From contig NZ_WIND01000026.1 of NCBI RefSeq assembly GCF_009697225.1, positions 1 to 39,589 of the forward strand: a DNA stretch of 39,589 bases, given 5' to 3'. The notes under the pieces were generated by a model, which saw nothing but the letters and a program-made list of their open reading frames with translations, had not been told where the DNA came from and ran no database searches. Below, piece after piece: positions 16,557-24,565 of the stretch. Position 1 is the stretch's first letter, and each line of letters opens with the position of its first letter. The position numbers and the translations under genes are program-made. The stretch comes from Halovulum marinum (GTDB taxonomy: Bacteria; Pseudomonadota; Alphaproteobacteria; Rhodobacterales; Rhodobacteraceae).

Positions 16557-16915
16557 GGCCGCGCAGCGGCGGATACAGCGGGCACTCAGGCGCGGCAAAG
16601 GGACCGTGGCGGCGAAGCGTTCCGTGCTGGCCAAGGTTCCATCGTAGATGCCGCTCGGTTTGCAAGGAGATTCTGATCGTCGGGACATGTGATCGAGTAC
16701 GTTCCTTTGTCAGTCCTGTGTCAGGCCTGTTCATGCGGCTGACATGGCGCCGCTGGCCGAAATGGTGAAGCGCGGACCGGGGCCACATCTCCAACAGCGA
16801 GCTCAAAGCCTCTGAGAACGTTTCTGGTTTGCCGGACCCGGTTCTTTTCGATCAGTCTTTCAATTCGGATCATGCCTTGCTTGCAACTCGTTGGCTCGGA
16901 TGTCTGTGCACCGTA
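16557..16915. other. Gene-free stretch between the DUF1217 gene and the IS remnant
   Basis: About 360 bases with no credible gene. Codon pattern collapses after the DUF1217 stop and short frames are broken. The last 70 bases probably belong to the end of the decayed insertion element. No terminator with a T-run was seen. Confidence 0.5.
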
Positions 16916-17966
16916 TCAGACGCCGATCGGAACCGGGCCGCGATAGTCCTCGTTCCGCGTCAGCATCGCCCAGATGCCGCGCGCGATCCTGTTCGCCAGC
17001 GCGACGGCCACGACCGGATCGGCTTGCGCCTCGGCATCCGCGCCAGCCACGACACCTTCGGTGCCCCTCGTCGCCTGGCCCAGCGGATCTCGGCGGTCGC
17101 GCCGGACACCAGCCGCCGCATATCCCGTTGCCCATCTGCGAGGTCTTCCCAGGTTTCTGCTTGCCGCCGGTGGAATGTTGCCGGGGGATGAGGCCGAGCC
17201 AAGCCGCGGAGTCGTGCCCGCGGCGGAACTGGTCCATCGGCGGTGCAAAGGTCTCGATCGCGAGCGCAGCGATCAGTCCGACGCCCGACACCGTTCGCGG
17301 CCGATCAGGCATCTCGGCTTCGTTCGACATCGCCGCGATCCTGGCCTTCAGCGCCTTGGGCCGCCCGTCAGGTGCGCGATCTGCTCGACGAGCTTGTAGC
17401 AGATGTCCCAGGCCAGATCGGGTATGTCCGTGTCGGCGTCTACGACGATCATGGCAAGACGCGCAACGAATTCAATGCCCTTGGGCGCGACATGGCCGAA
17501 CGCGTAGAGATGCGACCGATGCGTATTCACCGCTCCGTTCGCAGCTTCACGGGCTGCTCCCGCGACCAGAATGCGATGGCCCGTGCCTGCTGGCCGGCGG
17601 TCCTCGGCTTCACGAACCGCATGCTCGGCCGCAGCGCCGCCTCGACGATGGCGTCCGCGTTGGCAGCGTCTTTGCTCTGCCGCGTGAGAAACGGCTTGAC
17701 GTGGTGCGCCGCGATCAGCCGGACCTCGTGCCCGTGGCGGATCACTTTCCGCGCCCGGTGATGCGGGCTGGCGCAGGCCTCCATCGCCACCAGGCGCAGC
17801 GCCTGCCCCGCCATGAACCGGACGTACCGCGGTTGCGACAGCCGCTTTCGGGACGGACCCGTCTGTTGCGGCGCCAGGCATCTGGCACACGTTCATATTC
17901 GAGATCGACGCCGATGAAGGTGGCCTCTCCCGTGGATGCCCTCTCTTTCAGCTTGCGCGTTGACAT
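16916..17966 (-). pseudogene. Degenerate IS110-family transposase
   Basis: Pieces of an IS110-type (DEDD) transposase can be followed in order on the minus strand, in changing frames: FIGVDLEYE (N-terminal Asp motif, near 17930), AMEACASPHHRARKVI and HHVKPFLTRQSKDAANADAI (about 17570-17790), DICYKLVEQIAHLTG (about 17360-17400), SAAWLGLIPRQHSTGGKQ (about 17150-17210), RRLVSGATAEIRWARRRGAPK (about 17040-17120; shown here as one 21-residue stretch split at RRLVSGATAE / IRWARRRGAPK), and VAVALANRIARGIWAMLTR (about 16940-17000). At least five frame changes separate them, so it is inactive. It lies between two convergent flagellar genes and breaks neither. Confidence 0.85.
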
Positions 17967-18030
17967 CGCAAGCTTGGCACATCGCGATGCCGTCACGGCA
18001 GAGCGGCATCCACCCCCTCTCGACTGCCGC

Positions 18031-19362
18031 CTAGCCGTCTGACGGGCCCTGCGACGGCTCAAGGTCCAGCGCCTGGCCCAGCGCCTGAAACGACTCCTCG
18101 ATCCGCGGCAGTCCGGTGCGGGCGAACAGCGCGTCGAGCTTGGGCCAGATGCGCAGCGCCGCGTCGAGGTCGGGGTCCGCACCCGGAGTGTAGAGACCGG
18201 CCTGAACCATCGGCGCCGCGGTCTCGTAGGTGCCGAGCACGCGGCGCGCCAGGGCGATCAGCGTGTTCTCACGCTCGGACGCGGCACCCGGCAGGCTCCG
18301 CGAGACCGAGCGCCGGACGTCGATCGCCGGAAAGCGGCCGCGTTCGGCGATCGCGCGGTCGAGCACCACATGCCCGTCGAGCACCCCGCGGGACATGTCC
18401 GCGACCGGCTCTTCCATGTCGGAGCCCGCCACCAGTACCGAGAACACCGCGGTGATGTCCCCCTGATCGCCCGCGCCCGGCCCGGCGCGCTCGGCCAGCG
18501 CGGCGATCAGCCCGCCGGTCGAGGGCGGGAACGCGCGCAGGCTGGCCGGCTCGCCCGCGGTCAGCGCCACCTCGCGGTGCGCCTCGGCCATCCGGGTGAG
18601 CGAATCGACGATCAGCAGAACGTGTTCGCCCTGGTCGCGGAAGTGCTCGGCCACCGCCGTCGCCGACCAGGCGGCGCGGCGCTTGACGAGCGGGGACTGG
18701 TCCGACGTGGCCGCCACAACCACCGAGCGCGCCAGGCCCTCGGCGCCCAGCACGCTGTCGGTGAAGTGCCGCAACTCGCGCCCGCGCTCGCCGACGAGGG
18801 CGAGCACGACCCGGTCGGCTTCGGCCGCGCGGGCGATGCTGGCCAGCAGCGTGGACTTGCCGACCCCGGACCCGGCGAACACGCCGATACGTTGCCCGCG
18901 CACCAGCGGCAGCATCGTGTCCAGAGCCGCGACCCCGGTGCGCATCCGCCGGCCCATGGGCCGCCGCGCCGCCGCCGGCGGTGGCGCGGCGCGGATCGTG
19001 CGGGCCGCGTCGCCCTGAGGCAGCGGCCGGCCGTCCAGCGGTTCGCCGAAGGCGTCGACGATGCGGCCCTGCCACGCGGCGCAGGGGCGGAACTCCGGCT
19101 CGGGCTCGAGGATCACCTCCTGCCGGGCGCCGATCCCGGTGCAATCGTGATAGGTCATCGCCCGCGCCGTCGTCGAATCCAGCGCGATCACCTCGCCGAT
19201 CGGGGCGCCGTCTGGAAACGCCAGCCGGTCGCCGACGCGGACTGCGGGGCCGAGGCCGCTCACGTCGATCGAGCCGGGCCGGACGGCCGCGATCCGACCG
19301 TGCCGGCGCGACAGCGGTCGGCGGACAAACTCCGCCGAAAGGGAACTGAAGGGGGACGTCAT
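18031..19362 (-). CDS. fliI: Flagellum-specific ATPase FliI
   Basis: A 443-residue export ATPase. The Walker A loop GSGVGKST (Lys169 from this start) and Walker B VLLIVDSLTRMA are intact, with the family's VGERGREL and GDITAVFSVLVAGSDMEEPV blocks (the latter read as GDITAVFSVLV then AGSDMEEPV). FliI works with FliH to deliver substrates to the FlhA/FlhB gate. An in-frame GTG at 19386 would add eight residues, but ATG 19362 gives normal family length. The gene stands alone, divergent from flgB, with its 3' end facing the IS remnant. Confidence 0.93.
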   Translation of the reverse strand: MTSPFSSLSAEFVRRPLSRRHGRIAAVRPGSIDVSGLGPAVRVGDRLAFPDGAPIGEVIALDSTTARAMTYHDCTGIGARQEVILEPEPEFRPCAAWQGRIVDAFGEPLDGRPLPQGDAARTIRAAPPPAAARRPMGRRMRTGVAALDTMLPLVRGQRIGVFAGSGVGKSTLLASIARAAEADRVVLALVGERGRELRHFTDSVLGAEGLARSVVVAATSDQSPLVKRRAAWSATAVAEHFRDQGEHVLLIVDSLTRMAEAHREVALTAGEPASLRAFPPSTGGLIAALAERAGPGAGDQGDITAVFSVLVAGSDMEEPVADMSRGVLDGHVVLDRAIAERGRFPAIDVRRSVSRSLPGAASERENTLIALARRVLGTYETAAPMVQAGLYTPGADPDLDAALRIWPKLDALFARTGLPRIEESFQALGQALDLEPSQGPSDG

Positions 19363-19447
19363 GGCACCTGCAACCTTTTCAACCACAACGCTTTATCAAC
19401 CCTCGGCCCTTAAGGAGGTCTTGCCACCGGTTAGGGAGAAGCCCGAC
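19363..19447. promoter_or_regulatory. Divergent fliI/flgB control region
   Basis: An 85-base gap containing AT-rich patches unlike the surrounding genes (TTTATCAACC, CCCTTAAGGAGG, GGTTAGGGAG). It should hold promoters for fliI and for the nine-gene flgB operon. TTAA at 19410 and TTAG at 19431 are present but are not spaced as a CtrA box. GGGAGAAG is the flgB ribosome-binding site. Confidence 0.35.
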
Positions 19448-19840
19448 ATGGACCTGAATCTGAGCATCCTGGGATTGGCGCGCGGCCTGTCAGAACACGC
19501 CGCGGCCCGCCAGTCCGTGATCGCCCGCAACGTCGCCAACGCCGACACCCCGGGTTACAAGGCCCAGGATATCGTCCCGTTTTCAGAAGCTTACGGTGAC
19601 AGGGCCGCAGGGACGGCGCTGCGTGCCACGCGCGCGGGCCATTTCGAGGATCCGGGCACCGCTGCCCGCTACCGGGTCGAGGCGGCGACCGCGTTCGGCG
19701 CCGAATCGCCCAACGGCAACGACGTCTCGCTCGAGGACCAGATGATGCGCAGCGTCGCGGCGCAGCAGTCGCACGAACTGGCGCTGGGGGTGATGCGTAA
19801 ATCGCTGGACATCCTCTCGATGACCATCGGCCGGCGATAG
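19448..19840 (+). CDS. flgB: Flagellar proximal rod protein FlgB
   Basis: A 130-residue FlgB with the rod/hook N-terminal signature NVANADTPGYKAQDIVPF and a C-terminal amphipathic helix (SHELALGVMRKSLDILSM). It forms the base of the rod above the MS ring. The ATG at 19448 gives the family N-terminus MDLNLSILGLARGLSEHA and has GGGAGAAG upstream; a longer frame from 19361 has no family similarity. It opens an operon of flgB, flgC, fliE, fliQ, flgF, flgG, flgA, flgH and a fliL-like gene. Confidence 0.93.
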   Translation: MDLNLSILGLARGLSEHAAARQSVIARNVANADTPGYKAQDIVPFSEAYGDRAAGTALRATRAGHFEDPGTAARYRVEAATAFGAESPNGNDVSLEDQMMRSVAAQQSHELALGVMRKSLDILSMTIGRR

Positions 19841-19852
19841 GAGGCGACCCGG

Positions 19853-20242
19853 ATGAGTGACCTGATCGGTACCATGGCCTCCTCGGCCAGCGGCATGACG
19901 GCGCAAAGCGCGCGGCTGCGAATCGTCTCCGAGAACATCGCCAACGCCGACACGCCCGGCTACCGCCGCAAGCTGGTGCCGTTCGAGCAGCTGGCGCTGC
20001 CTCATGGCGCTGACGGCGTGCGGGCCGGGCGCGTGCGGCTGGACCAGACCGAGGTGGAACGGATCCAGGATCCCACCCATCCCCTGGCCGGGCCCGACGG
20101 CATGTACGAGGGCTCGAACGTGAAGTTGATGATCGAGCTGGCGGACGCGCGCGAAGCGCAGCGCAGCTATCAGGCGAACCTGCGCATGTTCGACCAGGCG
20201 AAGAAGATGACCAGCGCGGTGCTGGACCTGTTGCGCCGCTGA
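19853..20242 (+). CDS. flgC: Flagellar proximal rod protein FlgC
   Basis: A 129-residue FlgC. The signature IVSENIANADTPGYRRKLVPF, read as IVSENIANADTPGY then RRKLVPFE, lies at residues 24-46. The C-terminal helix with ELADAREAQRSYQANLRMFD and AKKMTSAVLDLLRR is typical. It starts 12 bases after flgB with AGGAGG upstream, and encodes the second proximal rod layer. Confidence 0.94.
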   Translation: MSDLIGTMASSASGMTAQSARLRIVSENIANADTPGYRRKLVPFEQLALPHGADGVRAGRVRLDQTEVERIQDPTHPLAGPDGMYEGSNVKLMIELADAREAQRSYQANLRMFDQAKKMTSAVLDLLRR

Positions 20243-20258
20243 GAAAGGGAGAATCCCG

Positions 20259-20561
20259 ATGACCGATCTGACCGCAACCGCGGCCGCGCGGGCCTATGCC
20301 AGCGCCCAGCCCGCCACCCGGCCGGCCGAGGTGCCCCGCGCCGAGGCCGGCGACGACCACTCCTTCGCCGCGCTTGCCGGCGATTTCGTCAAGGCCATGG
20401 GCGAGGCCGAGAACACGGTCGCCGCCGGGCTGACCGGGCGCGCCGATCCGCAGGCGGTGGTCGAGGCGCTGGCCGCGACCGAAATTGCCGTGCAGGCCGC
20501 CGTCGCGGTGCGCGACAAGGTGGTCGAGGCCTATCAGGAAATCCTGCGGATGCCGGTCTAG
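20259..20561 (+). CDS. fliE: MS ring-rod junction protein FliE
   Basis: A 100-residue FliE. The C-terminal half carries the family pattern VVEALAATEIAVQAAVAVRDKVVEAYQEILRMPV, read as VVEALAATEIAVQAAVAVRD then KVVEAYQEILRMPV. FliE is the first exported rod component and plugs the FliP/FliR channel into the rod. Gene order flgB-flgC-fliE is the usual one. An AGAAAGGGAGA ribosome-binding site precedes the ATG. Confidence 0.92.
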   Translation: MTDLTATAAARAYASAQPATRPAEVPRAEAGDDHSFAALAGDFVKAMGEAENTVAAGLTGRADPQAVVEALAATEIAVQAAVAVRDKVVEAYQEILRMPV

Positions 20562-20564
20562 GCG

Positions 20565-20828
20565 ATGAGCGAAGCGGAGCTTCTGGACGTGCTGCGGCAG
20601 GCGCTGTGGATCACCGTCGTGGTCTCGGCGCCGATCCTGACCGTGGCGCTGGTCGTGGGCCTGGCCATCGGCCTGTTCCAGGCGCTGACCTCGGTACAGG
20701 AGTTGACACTGACATTCGTGCCGAAGCTGGCCGCGATCGCGGTCACCTTCTGGCTGACCATGGCCTATTCCGGGCAGATGCTGATCAGCTTCTACACCGA
20801 CACCGTGATTTCGCGGATCGCCCGCTGA
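20565..20828 (+). CDS. fliQ: Flagellar export gate protein FliQ
   Basis: An 87-residue FliQ with two membrane helices (residues about 12-38 and 52-75) and the family core GLFQALTSVQELTLTFVPKL, then AIAVTFWLTMAYSGQML. It is part of the FliP5-FliQ4-FliR1 channel. It begins three bases after the fliE stop. Position inside the rod operon, far from fliP and fliR in this cluster, is common in alphaproteobacteria. Confidence 0.94.
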   Translation: MSEAELLDVLRQALWITVVVSAPILTVALVVGLAIGLFQALTSVQELTLTFVPKLAAIAVTFWLTMAYSGQMLISFYTDTVISRIAR

Positions 20829-20897
20829 CGGAAGGGCTTTCTTAACCCGCGGCCGCCTAGATGGCTCCGGGCGCGGCAGAATGCGAGGCGCAGGGAT

Positions 20898-21617
20898 ATG
20901 ACTACTTCGGTCTATGTGACGCTCTCCCGCCAGTCGGGTCTGGCGAACGAGTTGCAGGCGGTCGCGAACAACGTCGCCAACATGTCGACCACCGGATACC
21001 GGCGCGAGGGGCTGGTGTTCGCCGAGATGATCGCCGCGCTGGAGGCGGAGGGCGGCTCGGTCGCGATGACCGACACCCATGCCCGGATCACCTCGATGAC
21101 GCAGGGCGCGCTGTCGGCGACCGGCGGCCAGTTCGACCTGGCGATCGACGGCCCAGGGTTCTTCACGGTCGAGACGCAGGACGGGCCGCGGCTGACCCGC
21201 GCCGGGTCGTTCACCCCCAACGCGGGCGGCGAGCTGGTCAACATGCGCGGCCACCGCCTGCTCGACGCGGGCGGGGCGCCGATCTTCGTGCCCCCCGACG
21301 CGCGCCAGGTCGCGATCGGCGGCGATGGCACGCTGACCGCCGACGGCGTGCCGCTGGCCCGCATCGGGCGGGTGGCCGTCGACGATCCCACCGCCCTGAC
21401 CCGCGAGGACGGCGTTCTGTTCCGCAGCGACGCGCCGGTGCGCCCGGCCGAGGAGGGGGCGATCCGGCAGGGCTTCCTCGAAGGCTCGAACGTCAACGCC
21501 GTGGCCGAGATCTCGCGCATGATCGAGGTGCAGCGCGCCTACGAGGCGGGCCAGAAACTGCTGGACCGCGAGGACGAACGCATCCGCCAGGTGATCGACA
21601 CCCTGGCGGCCCGCTGA
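20898..21617 (+). CDS. flgF: Flagellar basal-body rod protein FlgF
   Basis: A 239-residue FlgF, a proximal rod protein. The N-terminal NNVANMSTTGYRREGLVF and the central ATGGQFDLAIDGPGFFTVE are diagnostic of rod/hook proteins. The C-terminus ends in the standard helix SRMIEVQRAYEAGQKLLDRE. A 69-base gap after fliQ holds TTAACC at 20833-20838 and could contain an internal promoter. It is shorter than FlgG, as expected. Confidence 0.92.
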   Translation: MTTSVYVTLSRQSGLANELQAVANNVANMSTTGYRREGLVFAEMIAALEAEGGSVAMTDTHARITSMTQGALSATGGQFDLAIDGPGFFTVETQDGPRLTRAGSFTPNAGGELVNMRGHRLLDAGGAPIFVPPDARQVAIGGDGTLTADGVPLARIGRVAVDDPTALTREDGVLFRSDAPVRPAEEGAIRQGFLEGSNVNAVAEISRMIEVQRAYEAGQKLLDREDERIRQVIDTLAAR

Positions 21618-21634
21618 CAATCAGGAGAACCGAG

Positions 21635-22420
21635 ATGAGAGCGCTGGATATCGCCGCGACCGGTATGGACGCACAGCAGACCCGGGTGGAGGTGATCTCG
21701 AACAACCTCGCCAACATGAGCACCACCGCCTACAACGCACGGCGCGCGGATTTCGCCGACCTGCACTACCAGCAGGTCGCCGCCGCCGGCACCATCAACG
21801 CCGCCGACGGCACGGCGCTGCCCACCGGCGTGCAGCTGGGCCTGGGGGTGCGCGTCGCCGCGGTGTCGATGGACATTGGCCAGGGCGCGCTGCAGGCCAC
21901 CGGCGGCGAGCTGGACCTGGCGATCGAGGGCAACGGCTATCTCGAGGTGGCGCTGCCGAACGGCACCTCGGCCTACACCCGCGACGGTGCGCTGAAACGC
22001 TCCGGCGACGGTGTCATCGTGACCTCGGACGGTCACGAGACGGTGCCGCCGATCACCATCCCCGAGGACGCGCGCGCCATTTCCATCAACCCCGACGGCG
22101 AGGTCTACGCCAGCTTCAACGACGAGGTCGAGCCGCAGCTTCTGGGCACGCTGACGCTGGCCAGCTTCGTCAACCAGAAGGGGCTCGAGGCGATGGGCGG
22201 CAACCTTTATCTGGAGACGCCCGCCTCGGGGCAGCCGGTGATCGGCGCCCCCGGCGAGGACGGGCGGGGGACGCTGCGGCAGGGCTATCTCGAGGCGTCC
22301 TCGGTCGATGCCGTGCGCGAGATCTCGGACCTGATCTCGGCCCAGCGCGGCTACGAGCTCAACGCCAAGGTGATCACCGCTGCGGACCAGATGCTGGGCG
22401 CGACCACGCAGATCCGCTGA
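21635..22420 (+). CDS. flgG: Flagellar distal rod protein FlgG
   Basis: A 261-residue FlgG with MRALDIAATGMDAQQTRVEV, NNLANMSTTAYNARRADF and GELDLAIEGNGYLEV. The Gly/Asp-rich core is followed by the C-terminal helix ISAQRGYELNAKVITAAD. It forms the distal rod that the P and L rings surround. The ATG at 21635 follows CAGGAGAA and begins 17 bases after flgF. The stop overlaps the flgA ATG by one base. Confidence 0.95.
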   Translation: MRALDIAATGMDAQQTRVEVISNNLANMSTTAYNARRADFADLHYQQVAAAGTINAADGTALPTGVQLGLGVRVAAVSMDIGQGALQATGGELDLAIEGNGYLEVALPNGTSAYTRDGALKRSGDGVIVTSDGHETVPPITIPEDARAISINPDGEVYASFNDEVEPQLLGTLTLASFVNQKGLEAMGGNLYLETPASGQPVIGAPGEDGRGTLRQGYLEASSVDAVREISDLISAQRGYELNAKVITAADQMLGATTQIR

Positions 22421-22845
22421 TGAACCTGCGCGCCGCATTGATGCTGGCCGCGCTGCTGCTGCCCGGGCAACTGCCGGCGCAGGTGCTGGTGGTGAACCGG
22501 ACGCTGCCGGCGCAGACCGTGATCGGTCCGCAGGACGTCAGCCTGCAGGACGGCGACGTGCCGGGCGCGCACCGCGCGGTCGAGGACGCGGTCGGGCTGG
22601 AGACCCGCGTCACCCTGTACCCGGGCCGCCCGGTGCGCCTGGGCGACCTCGGCCCGGCCGCGGTGGTGGAGCGGAACGAGATCGTGACCCTGCGTTTCCG
22701 CTCCGGGGCGCTGGTGATCGAGACCGCCGGGCGGGCGCTGGATCGCGCCGCGCTGGACCGCGGCGTCCGGGTGATGAACCTGGGATCGCGCACGACCGTG
22801 ACCGGGACTGCACGCGGCCCGGGACTTGTGGAGGTAGGACGATGA
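22420..22845 (+). CDS. flgA: P-ring assembly chaperone FlgA
   Basis: A 141-residue exported protein with a signal peptide (residues 1-20, ending LPAQ) and an SAF-type domain: VLVVNRTLPAQTVIGPQDV, AVGLETRVTLYPGRPVRLGDL, and the final GRALDRAALDRGVRVMNL. FlgA helps FlgI form the P ring in the periplasm. It is shorter than enteric FlgA (about 220), as is usual in alphaproteobacteria. FlgI itself is not in the window. It overlaps flgH by four bases. Confidence 0.88.
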   Translation: MNLRAALMLAALLLPGQLPAQVLVVNRTLPAQTVIGPQDVSLQDGDVPGAHRAVEDAVGLETRVTLYPGRPVRLGDLGPAAVVERNEIVTLRFRSGALVIETAGRALDRAALDRGVRVMNLGSRTTVTGTARGPGLVEVGR

Positions 22846-23591
22846 GAAGCCTGGTCGCGCCGCTGCTGCTGGCGCTGTCGACGCTGACCGCCTGCGAGCG
22901 GCTCGAGAACGTGGGCAAGGAGCCGGCGTTCTCGCCGGTGGACAGCCCGGCACAGCCCGTGTCCGTCGGGGTAAGCCCGGCGCGCGCCGCCATTGCCGCG
23001 GCGCCGCCGGTCGAGGCCCGCTTCGGCCAGGAGCGTGCGTCGCTCTGGCGCTCGGGGCCGTCGTCGCTGTTCGGCGACCGTCGCGCCAGCCGCGGCGGCG
23101 ACATCCTCACGGTATTGATCGAGATCGACGACGAGGCGCAGATCCGCAATTCCAGCTCGCGTTCGCGGGCCGGTTCGGACAGCCTGGCGGTGCCGCAGCT
23201 GGTCGGCATTCCGCAGACGCTGGACCGGCTGCTGCCCGACGGCGCGACCTCGTCGAACCTGGCCGACCTCAGTTCCGCATCGTCGTCGTCGGGCGAGGGC
23301 GCGGTCCAGCGCAACGAGCGCATCGCGCTGCGCGTCGCCGCGACCGTGGTCGAGGTGCTGCCCAACGGGCACATGGTCATCCAGGGCAGCCAGGAGGTCC
23401 GGGTGAACTACGAGCTGCGCGACCTGCAGGTCGCCGGCATCGTCCGGCCCGAGGACATCTCGCGCCAGAACACCATCACCTACGACAAGATCGCCGGTGC
23501 CCGGATCGCCTATGGCGGCCGCGGCCAGATCAGCGACATGCAGCAGCCGCGCTATGGCCAGCAGGTGCTGGACATCGTGCTGCCCTATTGA
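22842..23591 (+). CDS. flgH: Flagellar L-ring lipoprotein FlgH
   Basis: A 249-residue outer-membrane lipoprotein. The lipobox LTAC places the lipidated Cys near residue 18. Core FlgH motifs are SLFGDRRASRGGDILTVLIE, then QRNERIALRVAATVVEVLPNG, given in two parts QRNERIALRVA and ATVVEVLPNG, and the C-terminal GQISDMQQPRYGQQVLDIVLPY, given as GQISDMQQPRYGQQ and VLDIVLPY. It forms the L ring around the rod. Overlap with flgA suggests coupled translation. Confidence 0.94.
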   Translation: MRSLVAPLLLALSTLTACERLENVGKEPAFSPVDSPAQPVSVGVSPARAAIAAAPPVEARFGQERASLWRSGPSSLFGDRRASRGGDILTVLIEIDDEAQIRNSSSRSRAGSDSLAVPQLVGIPQTLDRLLPDGATSSNLADLSSASSSSGEGAVQRNERIALRVAATVVEVLPNGHMVIQGSQEVRVNYELRDLQVAGIVRPEDISRQNTITYDKIAGARIAYGGRGQISDMQQPRYGQQVLDIVLPY

Positions 23592-23602
23592 GCGAGGCCG
23601 CA

Positions 23603-24100
23603 ATGGCGAAACTGCTACCGATCGCGCTGGTCGCCCTTGGCCTTGGCGCAGGCGCCGCCGCGGGGCTGGTGCTCAAACCCGGCAAGCCGGTCTGCGATCC
23701 CGAGGCCCCGGAGAAGACGCCGGAGGCCTGCGCCGCGGCCGAGGCGCCCGCCGCAAAGGAAACATACGAAGATGGCAAGACCGAGTTCGCCGAGCTCAAG
23801 CGCCAGTTCGTGGTGCCGATCGTGCGCGACGAGAAGGTCGAGGCGCTGGTCGTCGCCTCGCTGTCGGTCGAAATCGCAGAGGGCGGGGCCGAACACGTCT
23901 ATTCGCGCGAGCCGAAGCTGCGCGATGCATTCCTGAACGTGCTGTTCGTCCATGCCCATTCCGGCGGGTTCGACGGCGCGTTTACCTCGCGCGCGGCGAT
24001 GGCCGACCTGAAGGCCCGGCTGGTCGAGGTCGCCCGTCCGGTGGTCGGCGAGGGCTTGCGCGACGTGCTGATCACCGAGATCGTCCGCCAGGACCTGTAG
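23603..24100 (+). CDS. Second FliL-like membrane protein
   Basis: A 165-residue protein with one N-terminal membrane helix (residues about 3-20), a short Pro/Ala/Glu linker with two cysteines, and a periplasmic domain of FliL layout: RQFVVPIVRDEKVEALVVAS, LSVEIAEGG and a C-terminal helix-strand with VVGEGLRDVLITEIVRQDL. It is clearly divergent from the FliL at 5739. The ATG at 23603 has GAGG five bases upstream; a TTG at 23588 overlapping the flgH stop is the alternative. As the last gene of the flgB operon it may act on stator or rod. It could also be a secreted-ring partner of FlgH, which is inference. Confidence 0.7.
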   Translation: MAKLLPIALVALGLGAGAAAGLVLKPGKPVCDPEAPEKTPEACAAAEAPAAKETYEDGKTEFAELKRQFVVPIVRDEKVEALVVASLSVEIAEGGAEHVYSREPKLRDAFLNVLFVHAHSGGFDGAFTSRAAMADLKARLVEVARPVVGEGLRDVLITEIVRQDL

Positions 24101-24154
24101 GCGCACGCCGCCTGCACCGATCGCGCCACCATTGCGAGGCCGGGATTGCCGGCG

Positions 24155-24565
24155 TCACGGCCCGGGCCGTGGCCGGGACGCCGGCGGCGCGTCATCGAGG
24201 CGCCGCTGCCGCTCCTGCACCCGGCGGCGGTCGAGCTTGTCGGCGATGTCGTCCAGCGCCAGTGCGCGGCCGTGCGCGACCGCGAGGTCCTGGCGGGCGG
24301 GGCCCAGCCGCGCCTCGGCCGTCTGCAGCGACCGGGCCAGCACGGCGTGGCGCGCGTGACGCCACTGCTCGCGCGAAGCGACCGCGGTCAACAGACCGGG
24401 ATCGCATGCACCATGCGCCGGCAGGGTTTCGGCCGGGCGCCGCAGCGCTGCTTCCTCGGCGGCGACGGCATTGCGGCGCGCCAGTGCCGCGGCCAGATCG
24501 GCCTCGGCCTTGCGCCGCCGCAACGTCGCCAGGTGCTGCAGGCGCGCGATCGCCTCGGGCGTCAT
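24155..24565 (-). CDS. fliJ: FliJ-like flagellar protein
   Basis: A 136-residue, Arg/Ala-rich, fully helical protein with a predicted antiparallel coiled coil: LQHLATLRRRKAEADLAAAL, then a second long helix with AEARLGPARQDLAVAHGRAL. The tail is basic and proline-rich. This is the FliJ form, a central stalk in the FliI ATPase that recycles chaperones and activates FlhA. The call is supported by overlap with flhB (ATGA) but the family is too variable for certainty. It is unusual in lying away from fliI. Confidence 0.6.
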   Translation of the reverse strand: MTPEAIARLQHLATLRRRKAEADLAAALARRNAVAAEEAALRRPAETLPAHGACDPGLLTAVASREQWRHARHAVLARSLQTAEARLGPARQDLAVAHGRALALDDIADKLDRRRVQERQRRLDDAPPASRPRPGP

